Shown: positions 26,960 to 34,568 of the stretch, in pieces
Layout: each line of letters begins with the position of its first letter
How positions within the stretch are numbered: position 1 is the first letter of the stretch
Assembly: GCF_004011825.1 (NCBI RefSeq)
Contig: NZ_RKLO01000007.1
Span: 170,550 to 234,549 of the forward strand
Direction: 5' to 3'
Length of the DNA: 64,000 nt
Origin: Rhodococcus xishaensis
Lineage (GTDB): Bacteria; Actinomycetota; Actinomycetes; Mycobacteriales; Mycobacteriaceae
Program-made: the position numbers and the translations under genes
Notes under the pieces: generated by a model
Databases searched by the model: none
Told to the model about the DNA's origin: nothing
What the model saw: only the letters and a program-made list of their open reading frames with translations

Positions 26960-27100
26960 TTGCGCTCCTCTTGGAAAACTGTTCATCGATTGCAGGTTGC
27001 TGCACGGGGACTTCGGTCTCATGCAACCCGTACGCGAACAGAGTCTACTTGGCGCGGCTGTGGGAGGAATCACGGACACAGTGCAGGGTTCTGCAACTCC

Positions 27101-27116
27101 GTGAAACAATCTTCAC
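27101..27116. promoter_or_regulatory. GTGAA-N6-TTCAC palindrome upstream of crp
   Basis: A perfect 5-base inverted repeat (GTGAA at 27101, TTCAC at 27112). It resembles a Crp site but the GTGA/TCAC halves are eight, not six, bases apart, so autoregulation through it is doubtful. It lies about 140 bases before the crp start. Confidence 0.3.
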
Positions 27117-27192
27117 AAATCCTCGCATTTCGACGTTCGTCGTCTCGTGCGGCCTGTCCACCACCCGGTATCGGCCCGCTAGCGGACGCGAA

Positions 27193-27480
27193 TCAGCTCG
27201 CGCGTCGGGGGCTCTGATCGTCCTCGCCGACGGATGTGCTGTCGGGACCGTCGGCTGCGCCGCGGCGCCCACGCCTACGCCGACGGTTGAACCTGGCCAG
27301 CGCATTCGGGAACCCAGATGCCGCGAGTGTCGCGACCTCGTCCTGGCTCGCCTGGTCGAGAAATTCCTCGACCTCCTGCTCACGGACCGTCAGCCGCCGG
27401 AGGCGGTACTCGACACGCTCCATGGCGAGGGCGAACAACATGAGCAGCACAGGGAACAGCACGACAGCCAGACCTTGCAT
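27193..27480 (-). CDS. Small single-span membrane protein (Rv3675-like)
   Basis: A 95-residue protein. Residues 2-20 ([19 protein letters not shown]) form one membrane helix, followed by a charged helical stretch ([22 protein letters not shown]) that could be coiled-coil. The C-terminal part is Arg-rich then acidic. It lies just upstream of crp on the same strand, and Rv3675, a small membrane protein, has that same place. Function unknown. The RBS is poor, so the exact start is uncertain. Confidence 0.65.
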   Translation of the reverse strand: MQGLAVVLFPVLLMLFALAMERVEYRLRRLTVREQEVEEFLDQASQDEVATLAASGFPNALARFNRRRRRGRRGAADGPDSTSVGEDDQSPRRAS

Positions 27481-27562
27481 AGGGGGAAGTAAACACTGTC
27501 AAGGTCTCGGAAGAAACACGGCGGGGGGTCCGGTCGGCGGAACGGTCCGTAGAGTTGTCGAG

Positions 27563-28336
27563 GTGCACGCCGCCACAGCAGACGACCAGAATTCGGATTC
27601 GGAGACCACACCCACCGGAGAGTCACGGCTGGCTCTCGTGCGCAGGGCGCGCCGGATGAACCGCCGTCTGAAGGAGGCCTTCCCGCACGTCTACTGCGAA
27701 CTCGACTTCACGACTCCCCTCGAACTCACGGTGGCCACCATCCTGTCGGCCCAGTGCACGGATGTGCGAGTCAACCAGGCAACTCCCGCGTTGTTCGCAC
27801 GCTATCGGGACGCCCGCGCGTACGCCGAAGCGGACCGGACGGAGCTCGAGGAGTACATCCGAACAACCGGCTTCTTTCGCAACAAGGCAAACTCGATCAT
27901 CGGTCTCGGACAGGCACTCCTCGAGCGCTACGACGGAGAGGTCCCGAACAGATTGCAGGACCTCGTGACGCTTCCCGGTATCGGCCGCAAGACCGCGAAC
28001 GTGGTCCTCGGCAATGCGTTCGGTGTGCCGGGAATCACCGTCGACACGCACTTCGGCCGATTGGTCCGACGATGGAAGTGGACCGAGGAGACGGATCCGG
28101 TCAAGGTCGAACACGCGGTTGGGGCACTGATCGAACGCAAGGAGTGGACGGATCTGTCGCACCGAGTGATCTTTCACGGCCGTAGGGTCTGTCACGCGCG
28201 CAAGCCCGCGTGCGGGGTGTGTGTCCTGGCGAAGGACTGCCCCTCCTATGGCGTCGGCCCGACCGACAAGGTCGCCGCGGGGAAGCTGGTGAAGGGCCCG
28301 GAGACCGAGCATCTTCTCGAGCTGGCAGGTCTGTGA
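27563..28336 (+). CDS. nth: Endonuclease III (DNA glycosylase/AP lyase)
   Basis: A 257-residue enzyme from GTG 27563. The helix-hairpin-helix [17 protein letters not shown] carries catalytic Lys143, and Asp161 is in TVDTHFGR. The 4Fe-4S cluster motif C-X6-C-X2-C-X5-C is complete ([17 protein letters not shown]). It removes oxidised pyrimidines and cuts the abasic site. It is the first of four overlapping genes, nth - thioredoxin - CoA pyrophosphatase - marP, the same order as Rv3674c-Rv3671c. The first 20 residues are acidic and probably disordered. Confidence 0.95.
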   Translation: MHAATADDQNSDSETTPTGESRLALVRRARRMNRRLKEAFPHVYCELDFTTPLELTVATILSAQCTDVRVNQATPALFARYRDARAYAEADRTELEEYIRTTGFFRNKANSIIGLGQALLERYDGEVPNRLQDLVTLPGIGRKTANVVLGNAFGVPGITVDTHFGRLVRRWKWTEETDPVKVEHAVGALIERKEWTDLSHRVIFHGRRVCHARKPACGVCVLAKDCPSYGVGPTDKVAAGKLVKGPETEHLLELAGL

Positions 28337-29010
28337 GAGGTATGCGGATTTCGGGTGCAGCGCGGTGGAGTCTGGTCGCGCTCGTCGTGGTCGTTTCGCT
28401 GATCATCGCGATCTGGCCACGTGACAAGGACGGCGACGAAGGGGTCGGGGCCTACCCGGATGCGGGCCGGTCGACTTCGCAATTGGAGCGTCGAGACGCC
28501 GATACAGCGGAGGCACTCGCCCCGCTGCGGGCGGACGCACAATTGGCGGCGTGCCCCACGCCGACCGGCCCGGCCCCGGACGGCTCGGTGCTCGGGGGGA
28601 TAACGCTCGAATGCATCGGCGACGGCAGTCGCGTGGACCTCGGGGCAGCACTCGCCGGCAAGCCCGCGCTGCTGAACATCTGGGCCTACTGGTGCGCTCC
28701 GTGCCGCGAAGAACTGCCGTACCTCCAGCAGTACTCGGATCAGGTCGGAGACGCGGCTACCGTTCTGACGGTGCACACCGATTCCAACGAAGCCAACGGG
28801 CTCCGCTTTCTCGCCGAGTACGACGTCCACCTGCCGGGTGTGCAGGACGGATCGGCGCGGGTGCAGGCGGCCGTCGGCGCTCCGGCCGTGCTGCCGGTGT
28901 CGGTGCTTATCCGCGCGGACGGCACGGTCGCGAAGATCCTCCCGCAGCAGTTCCGCAGCGTCGACGAGATCGCCCAGGCCGTCCAGCAGCACCTCGGTGT
29001 CGCCGCATGA
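28333..29010 (+). CDS. Membrane-anchored thioredoxin-like protein (Rv3673c-like)
   Basis: About 225 residues from GTG 28333, overlapping the nth stop. ATG 28342 is an alternative. A single N-terminal helix ([17 protein letters not shown]) anchors a periplasm-side TlpA/ResA-type thioredoxin domain with [11 protein letters not shown] as the redox motif and [12 protein letters not shown] with the cis-Pro loop. Two extra Cys (LAACPTP and TLECIGD) precede the domain and may form a structural disulfide. Likely a thiol-disulfide reductase for exported proteins. MarP, encoded downstream, needs a disulfide, which fits. Confidence 0.85.
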   Translation: MRGMRISGAARWSLVALVVVVSLIIAIWPRDKDGDEGVGAYPDAGRSTSQLERRDADTAEALAPLRADAQLAACPTPTGPAPDGSVLGGITLECIGDGSRVDLGAALAGKPALLNIWAYWCAPCREELPYLQQYSDQVGDAATVLTVHTDSNEANGLRFLAEYDVHLPGVQDGSARVQAAVGAPAVLPVSVLIRADGTVAKILPQQFRSVDEIAQAVQQHLGVAA

Positions 29011-29813
29011 GCTTCTACCCTCATCCCCAGCTGAACCCGGACGCCGCACCGGAGTGGCTACGCGCGATGACGCGCACGTTGCCCGCAGATCCGAACCGCG
29101 TAAACCCTGTCCTGAACCGACGCTCCCCGGATGACGCCCGGCCGGCCGCCGTGCTGGTGCTGTTCGGCGGGTCTCCCGAGTCGGATCCGCTCGCCATCGG
29201 CGGGCTTCCTGCCGATGCCGATGTCCTACTGACTCAGCGCGCATCGACGATGCGGCAGCACAGCGGCCAAATCGCCTTCCCCGGTGGCGCCGCCGACCCT
29301 GAGGACGAGGGCCCCGTCGACACGGCACTCCGCGAGGCTGAGGAGGAGACCGGACTCGTCCGTGGCGGTGTCCAGCCGCTCGCGACGCTGCCCGAGATCT
29401 TCATTCCGCCATCCGGATTCGACGTCACCCCAGTGCTCGCCTACTGGCGCGATCCCAGTCCGGTCCGTGTCGTCGATGCTGCAGAGGCCGAACGCGTCGT
29501 GCGGGTGCCACTGCGTGAGCTGATCGACCCCGACAACCGGTTCCAGATCCGGCATCGCGCCGGTTTTCAGGGCCCGGCATTCGAGGTGGACGGGATGCTC
29601 GTGTGGGGGTTCACCGCCGGAGTGATCGCTGGCCTGCTGGCGGTGTCCGGCTGGGAAATCGAATGGGACCACCTCGATGTCCGGGACCTCGACGCAACGC
29701 TCACCCGGGTTGCGACCGGCGTAGAGGAGAGGGAACTGACCAGCGGCTTCCGGCAGCTCCCGGCTGGGGACGATTTCGGGCACCACACGATACGGGGATT
29801 GGGGGAGCTTTGA
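29007..29813 (+). CDS. Nudix hydrolase, CoA pyrophosphatase type (Rv3672c-like)
   Basis: A 268-residue Nudix protein starting ATGA over the previous stop. The UPF0035 motif that marks CoA pyrophosphatases (LLTQRASTMRQHSGQIAFPGG) runs into the Nudix box ending REAEEETGL. These enzymes split CoA or oxidised CoA to phosphopantetheine and 3',5'-ADP. The C-terminal 60 residues are extra to the catalytic fold. Coupled by overlap to both neighbours. Confidence 0.9.
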   Translation: MSFYPHPQLNPDAAPEWLRAMTRTLPADPNRVNPVLNRRSPDDARPAAVLVLFGGSPESDPLAIGGLPADADVLLTQRASTMRQHSGQIAFPGGAADPEDEGPVDTALREAEEETGLVRGGVQPLATLPEIFIPPSGFDVTPVLAYWRDPSPVRVVDAAEAERVVRVPLRELIDPDNRFQIRHRAGFQGPAFEVDGMLVWGFTAGVIAGLLAVSGWEIEWDHLDVRDLDATLTRVATGVEERELTSGFRQLPAGDDFGHHTIRGLGEL

Positions 29814-31000
29814 GCGGATCCGGGTGGATCGACCTGGCGGTAATCCTCGTGGCGTTGCTGGCCGCGTCCTCGGGGTGGCGGCAGGGCGCGGTGGCGTCGG
29901 CGCTCGCGTTCCTCGGCGTGGTGCTCGGTGCGGTGGCCGGCATCCTCATCGCGCCGCACGTGCTCGTCCATGTCGACGAAGGACGGCTGCGATTGCTCGC
30001 GGGCATCGCGTTGATCGTCGTACTGGTGGTGATCGGCGAAGCCGCGGGCATGGTGCTCGGGCGTGCCGCCCGCGGCGGTATGCACAGTCCCGTCGCCCGG
30101 GGCGCGGACAGCACAGTGGGCGCGGGCCTGCAGTTCGTTGCGGTGCTGGTCATCGCGTGGCTCATCGCGATACCGCTCACTACATCCGCACAGGCCAACG
30201 TGGCGACGGCGGTGCGCGGGTCGAAGGTGCTCAGCACCGTGGACGACGTCGCCCCCGACTGGCTACGCCGGGTGCCCAGCGAGTTCTCGGCCCTGCTCGA
30301 CACGTCGGGCCTGCCCGATGTGATCGGTCCGTTCGGGCGCACCCCCATCACGAACGTCGAGCCGCCCGACGCATCGGTGCTCGCCAGTCCGGTCGCGCAG
30401 CAGTTGCACCCGAGCGTCCTCCGGATCCGTGGTGCTGCGCCGAGTTGCGAGAAGGCGCTGGAAGGTTCGGGCTTCGTCGTCGGCCCGCAGCTCGTGATGA
30501 CCAACGCGCACGTCGTGGCCGGCACCTCCAGGGTCATTGTCGACACCGCGATCGGGCCGCTGGACGCCCACGTCGTGGTGTTCGATCCGGCCGTTGACGT
30601 CGCAGTGCTCGACGTACCGGGCTTGACCGCCGCGCCGCTTGCCTTTGCCTCGGGACATGCCCGCACGGGCGACAACGCGATCGTCCTCGGCTACCCGGGT
30701 GGCGGTCCGTACACGGCCAGCGCCGTACGCGTTCGAGAGGTCCTCGACCTGCAGGGCCCGGACATCTACCGGTCCGGCACGGTCGAGCGCGAGGTCTACA
30801 CGGTGCGAGGCCTGGTCCAACAGGGCAACTCGGGGGGTCCGCTGATCGACGAGCAGGGCAGTGTCCTCGGTGTGGTGTTCGGGGCCGCGGTAGACAACAG
30901 CGACACCGGATTCGCGCTCACCGCGGACGAGGTGTCCAGGCAGCTCGAGCAGGCCGAGCAGGCGAGCGCTCCGGTAGGCACCGGGATGTGCATCGTCTGA
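29810..31000 (+). CDS. marP: Membrane serine protease of the MarP family
   Basis: A 396-residue protein from TTG 29810, overlapping the Nudix stop. Four membrane helices fill residues 1-125 (CvpA-like). A trypsin-like protease domain follows with His234 (TNAHVV), Asp263 and Ser341 (QGNSGGPL). Cys213 and Cys394 match the disulfide that clamps the active site in M. tuberculosis MarP (Rv3671c). MarP cleaves periplasmic targets to keep internal pH during acid and oxidative stress. The residue before the nucleophile is Asn, where the M. tuberculosis protein has Asp (QGDSGG). Confidence 0.93.
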   Translation: MSGSGWIDLAVILVALLAASSGWRQGAVASALAFLGVVLGAVAGILIAPHVLVHVDEGRLRLLAGIALIVVLVVIGEAAGMVLGRAARGGMHSPVARGADSTVGAGLQFVAVLVIAWLIAIPLTTSAQANVATAVRGSKVLSTVDDVAPDWLRRVPSEFSALLDTSGLPDVIGPFGRTPITNVEPPDASVLASPVAQQLHPSVLRIRGAAPSCEKALEGSGFVVGPQLVMTNAHVVAGTSRVIVDTAIGPLDAHVVVFDPAVDVAVLDVPGLTAAPLAFASGHARTGDNAIVLGYPGGGPYTASAVRVREVLDLQGPDIYRSGTVEREVYTVRGLVQQGNSGGPLIDEQGSVLGVVFGAAVDNSDTGFALTADEVSRQLEQAEQASAPVGTGMCIV

Positions 31001-31024
31001 TGCCCGGGGCGGGGCGCCGCACCG

Positions 31025-31972
31025 TCAACGGGACGCCAATGCGAACCGGATCAGTTCGGCGGTGACCTGGTCGGGCGACTCTTGGTGGGCGAAGTGGCCG
31101 ACATCGGCGACCCGGCACAGCTGTTGTCCGGGCGCGTGCGCAGTCGAGCGCTCCACCGTTCCGCCCAACACGTAGGGGTCCAGGTCGCCATGGATCTGCA
31201 GCACCGGGATCTCGAGTCGATGGTCCATCGCCGCCATGAAACGGTGGCCTTCAGGGCGGAATTGGCTGCGGAACGCCCAGCGCTGGTATTCGAGCGCGGA
31301 ATGGGCAACCCTCGGGATCTGGATCGCGGACCGCAGCCGCGTGGCGACCTCGGGGTACTCGTCGGACCGCGGCCATGCAGGACCGGACCGAGCCCGCAAG
31401 AGGCGTTCGACCTCGGCGCCGTTGTCGCGGACAAGTCGTCGCTCCGGCCGCCACGGCAGCTGGTAGTCGAGGAAAGTCGGGAGAAGCGCCCGGCGCTGGC
31501 GACGGTCCCGGAGGACGGATTGCTTGAGCGCAATCGGATGCGGTGAACTGATCAGGCCGATGGACTTCACCAGCCGTGGGTGTAGCAGTGCTGTCGCCCA
31601 GCACACGAGGCCGCCGTCGGCGTGCCCGATCAGTGTCGCGTTCGAGTGACCCATCGCGCGGATCAGCCCGGCGATGTCGCCGGCGAGCGTCCAGCCGTCG
31701 TAGCCGCGAGGCGGGGTGTCGGTGTCGCCGTACCCGCGCAAGTCGACGGCTACCGTCCGGAAACCCGCGTCGGCGAGGGCGGGAAGTTGGTGACGCCAAG
31801 ACCACCAGAGATCGGCGAAGCCGTGCAGCAGGACGACCAGGCGGGCGTCGGGTCGCGACGGGCCGGCCTCTGCCACGTGTATGCGGATGCCGTTCGCGTG
31901 GATGTCACGATGCGTCCACGGTCCGTCGTAGCGGACCGTGGACGGGTCGGGTTGCGTCACGGAGCTTGCCAC
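31025..31972 (-). CDS. ephE: Alpha/beta hydrolase, EphE (epoxide hydrolase-like) with atypical nucleophile elbow
   Basis: A 315-residue protein from GTG 31972. HGF at 50-52 forms the oxyanion hole, DLRGYGDTD is the usual strand 4 loop, and the acid/base pair appears as HGDLDPY and DVGHFAH. The elbow reads IGHADGG (116-121): the position that is Asp in epoxide hydrolases (GHDWG) or Ser in esterases is Ala118. Asp119 sits one residue on. As I recall, Rv3670 (EphE) has the same GHADGG, so this is a family trait, not a fresh mutation. Classical activity is doubtful. It follows the holin-like gene by 19 bases. Confidence 0.82.
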   Translation of the reverse strand: MASSVTQPDPSTVRYDGPWTHRDIHANGIRIHVAEAGPSRPDARLVVLLHGFADLWWSWRHQLPALADAGFRTVAVDLRGYGDTDTPPRGYDGWTLAGDIAGLIRAMGHSNATLIGHADGGLVCWATALLHPRLVKSIGLISSPHPIALKQSVLRDRRQRRALLPTFLDYQLPWRPERRLVRDNGAEVERLLRARSGPAWPRSDEYPEVATRLRSAIQIPRVAHSALEYQRWAFRSQFRPEGHRFMAAMDHRLEIPVLQIHGDLDPYVLGGTVERSTAHAPGQQLCRVADVGHFAHQESPDQVTAELIRFALASR

Positions 31973-31991
31973 CGGAGCTTCAACGGGGGCT

Positions 31992-32516
31992 TCACCCGGC
32001 GGTGGTCTCTCCCGTGCCTGTCGGCGAAGTCGCGTCCGGACGCTGTCCGGGCAGAACCGTTGCGGTCTGCTTGATCGAGTCGATCGTCTTGGTCGGGGCA
32101 TGCAGCCTGCGGAACCGGGCGTAGCCGAGCAGCGCGAGGACACCGGTGACGACGAGCATCAGCGCGAACACGATCAAGAACGAGGCCCACCGATCGAGCC
32201 ACACGCTGAGCAGCTCGGCGAGGAAGAAAAAGAAGAAGAATGCGCTGAAGGTGAGCACGGCGAGCGCCAGGACGAGGAACGCGCTGCCTTGGAGGCCCTT
32301 CTTCGCCTCTCTGGTGACCTCAGCCTTCGCAAGTTCGACCTCGGCGCGGAACAACGTCGAGATCTGCGCGGTCGCATCGCGCACGAGGGTGCCGATGGAC
32401 GCAGTCTGCGGATCGTGGAGGTCTGTGAGCGGAATCGAGGAAACCGTCGTCGGGACTCCGTCCCCGGTGAACCGATTGCTGTCTCCTGCGGCTTCGTTGC
32501 CGTTGGTGAAACTCAC
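31992..32516 (-). CDS. Actinobacterial phage-holin-superfamily membrane protein (Rv3669-like)
   Basis: A 174-residue protein. A polar N-terminus of about 45 residues is followed by an amphipathic helix (GTLVRDATAQISTLFRAEVE) then LAKAEVTREAKKG, typical of Holin-X/YqjE-like proteins. Two membrane helices come next (LQGSAFLVLALAVLTFSA with six consecutive Phe, then ASFLIVFALMLVVTGVLALL). The tail is soluble. No lysis function is implied; the family is chromosomal. It probably shares a transcript with ephE and lies 56 bases after nhaA. Confidence 0.75.
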   Translation of the reverse strand: MSFTNGNEAAGDSNRFTGDGVPTTVSSIPLTDLHDPQTASIGTLVRDATAQISTLFRAEVELAKAEVTREAKKGLQGSAFLVLALAVLTFSAFFFFFFLAELLSVWLDRWASFLIVFALMLVVTGVLALLGYARFRRLHAPTKTIDSIKQTATVLPGQRPDATSPTGTGETTAG

Positions 32517-32571
32517 TTCTCGACCCCTCCAGGTTCTCTTGGCGCGCTGATACCCCGATAAGCGAGCGCTC

Positions 32572-33795
32572 TCACGAATCGGTGGCGGCGGCGCGGGCCT
32601 GGTGGACCCGTCCGCGCCGTAACAGTAACGCCGATCCGATCAGTGACGCAGCCAACGATGTTACGAGCACCGCGGCCTTCGCGATCTCCGCTTCGCTCTC
32701 GCCGACACCCGCGAGCGCAAGATCGGCTACCAGAAGGCTAACGGTGAACCCGATCGCGCCGAGCATCGACAGCGCGAACATGTCGCGGAACCCGAGCAGG
32801 CGCGGCTTGGTGGCGATGCCGAGACGGATGGCCAACCACGAGATCCCGAAGATGCCGACGGTCTTGCCGACGAGCAGACCAAGGATGATCGCGAGGGAGA
32901 TCCGATTGGTGAACAGTTCCCCGAGAACCTGTCCGTTGATCGGGACACCCGACGCGAACAGCGCGAACATCGGCACACAGAACCCGGCTGACCAGGGTTG
33001 GATGCGGTGTTCGAGCCGGGTTGCCGGCGCTTCCTGCTCGCCCGGATCTGTCCGGACACGGGTGAGCAGGCCCAACGCGACACCGGCCAGCGTGGCGTGA
33101 ACCCCGGCCTCGTGGACGCTGTACCAGGTCAGCAGGGCGAGGGGGACATAGAGGAACGGGGTCGTGATGCGCCGCTGCTGCGCGAACCAGTAGACGACCA
33201 GGCACGCAACAGCGGTCAGGAGCCACAGCATCGCGATCGACGCCGTGAACAGCAGCGCGATCAGGATGATGGCGAGCAGGTCGTCGACCACAGCGAGGCT
33301 GAGCAGGAAGACTCGTGCGCTCGCGGGTATTCGTGACCCGGTGAGCGCGAGGACGCCCAGCGCGAAAGCGATATCGGTGGCGACCGGGATCGCCCAGCCG
33401 CCCTGGTTCATGCCCGGGGCGCCGGCACCGACCACGGCCGCGATGACCGCCGGCACGAGGACGCCGCCGAGGGCGGCGATGATCGGCAGCAGCGCCTTCT
33501 TGCGGTCGGCAAGCTCGCCGACGACGAGCTCACGCTTGAGTTCGAGACCGGCGACGAAGAAGAAGACCGCCAGCAGACCGTCTTTCGCCCAGGTACCAAG
33601 GTCGAGATTCAAGTGGAGGGGAATAGGGCCGATCTCGCTAGGGCCGACCTTCCAGTCGCGCAGCGATATGTAGGAATCCACCAATGGCGAGTTTGCCCAC
33701 ACCACGGCGATGGCGGCGGCAATGAGGAGTACGGATCCGCCAACGGTCTCAGTGCGAAGAAAACGGGCGAGCTCAGAACGTGTGGCGGGAATCAA
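32572..33795 (-). CDS. nhaA: Na+/H+ antiporter NhaA
   Basis: About 407 residues from TTG 33795, chosen because GAGAGG lies just upstream. The open frame extends to 33858. Conserved NhaA features are present: FFFVAGLELKRELVVGEL, PVATDIAFALGVLAL with the unwound-helix Asp-Thr region, SLAVVDDLLAI with the ion-binding Asp pair, and GKTVGIFG. It exchanges protons for sodium (or lithium) across the membrane, giving pH and salt control. It sits where I recall the Rv3668c protease in M. tuberculosis, next to the acid-resistance protease block. Confidence 0.93.
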   Translation of the reverse strand: MIPATRSELARFLRTETVGGSVLLIAAAIAVVWANSPLVDSYISLRDWKVGPSEIGPIPLHLNLDLGTWAKDGLLAVFFFVAGLELKRELVVGELADRKKALLPIIAALGGVLVPAVIAAVVGAGAPGMNQGGWAIPVATDIAFALGVLALTGSRIPASARVFLLSLAVVDDLLAIILIALLFTASIAMLWLLTAVACLVVYWFAQQRRITTPFLYVPLALLTWYSVHEAGVHATLAGVALGLLTRVRTDPGEQEAPATRLEHRIQPWSAGFCVPMFALFASGVPINGQVLGELFTNRISLAIILGLLVGKTVGIFGISWLAIRLGIATKPRLLGFRDMFALSMLGAIGFTVSLLVADLALAGVGESEAEIAKAAVLVTSLAASLIGSALLLRRGRVHQARAAATDS

Positions 33796-33969
33796 GAATG
33801 GCCTCTCACCTGGGATTTGGGTACGGCTGGTCGGCGCCGACCAGGCTTCCCGGCACACCGTATGGAATCTTAGCGCGACCTTTGCGACCGTTCAGTAGGG
33901 GAGTCCCGGTCGCGGGCGAAGCGTACGAAATGTTCAATTCCAGTGTCTGCGAGGCAGGGTGCGTTCCTC

Positions 33970-34047
33970 ATGCGGCGATGGTCGATCCCGTTCCCGCTCA
34001 GCGCGGTGATTGTGATGATTTCCTTCTGGGCGACCCTCGGGCTCTGA
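33970..34047 (+). CDS. Possible 25-residue membrane peptide
   Basis: ATG 33970 with GAGGCAGGG upstream opens a 25-codon frame, MRRWSIPFPLSAVIVMISFW then ATLGL, with a basic start and one hydrophobic helix. It lies in the gap between the nhaA start and the convergent DUF35 gene. Small single-span proteins of this kind are easily missed, but chance is a fair explanation. Confidence 0.25.
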   Translation: MRRWSIPFPLSAVIVMISFWATLGL

Positions 34048-34053
34048 CGACGC

Positions 34054-34431
34054 TCAGCGGGTCGCCTGGAGCACGAACATCGGATAGGGCTCGCCGGGGA
34101 TCATGTGGTGGTACCGGACCCGGATGGGTGCCTTTCCGTTCGCTCGAGGCGCGCCCGTAATCCACGCGTACGTCCACGGGCCTTCGTCCAGGGCGACGAT
34201 CGCGATCGTTTGCGGGACGCGATCGTTGGACGTGCGGCTGGCGAAGACCTCGACCACGGTCCACGAGACGATCGATCCGCACCCGGGGGAACCCGTCCGG
34301 CTGATCTCGGTGCTGTGGCACGACGAGCAGACTGCCGTATCGGGGGAGAGGAGCGTCTCGCACCAGTCGCAGCGGCAGATCGTGAAGTCGTCGTGAACGG
34401 TGATCGCTGGGCGATGAAGCTGATCGTGCAT
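34054..34431 (-). CDS. DUF35 zinc-ribbon/OB-fold protein
   Basis: A 125-residue protein. An N-terminal zinc ribbon (CRCDWCETLLSPDTAVCSSC) is followed by an OB fold (GSIVSWTVVEVFAS, then TIAIVALDEGPW). This is the architecture of ChsH2-type DUF35 proteins, which pair with thiolases or MaoC-like hydratases as acyl-CoA binding partners, notably in steroid side-chain breakdown. No such partner gene is nearby, so the partner must be elsewhere. Confidence 0.85.
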   Translation of the reverse strand: MHDQLHRPAITVHDDFTICRCDWCETLLSPDTAVCSSCHSTEISRTGSPGCGSIVSWTVVEVFASRTSNDRVPQTIAIVALDEGPWTYAWITGAPRANGKAPIRVRYHHMIPGEPYPMFVLQATR

Positions 34432-34568
34432 CGGGAGACCTCGACTGCGTGAATCGTTGGCTTTCGGACTCCCACAATTCCAATGACGACTTCATCACAC
34501 GACGGTAGAACTACCTGTGGACCTACCTGTCTTCGATCCAGGTACCTACATCGGCGTGAAAGCCCAGC

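Noticed and set aside
27101-27116. Crp autoregulatory site
   Set aside because: The GTGA and TCAC halves are eight bases apart, two more than the consensus, so it is listed only as a palindrome.
31992-32516. Phage lysis holin as a sign of a prophage
   Set aside because: The family is chromosomal in actinobacteria and the gene order around it is the conserved core; no phage genes are near.
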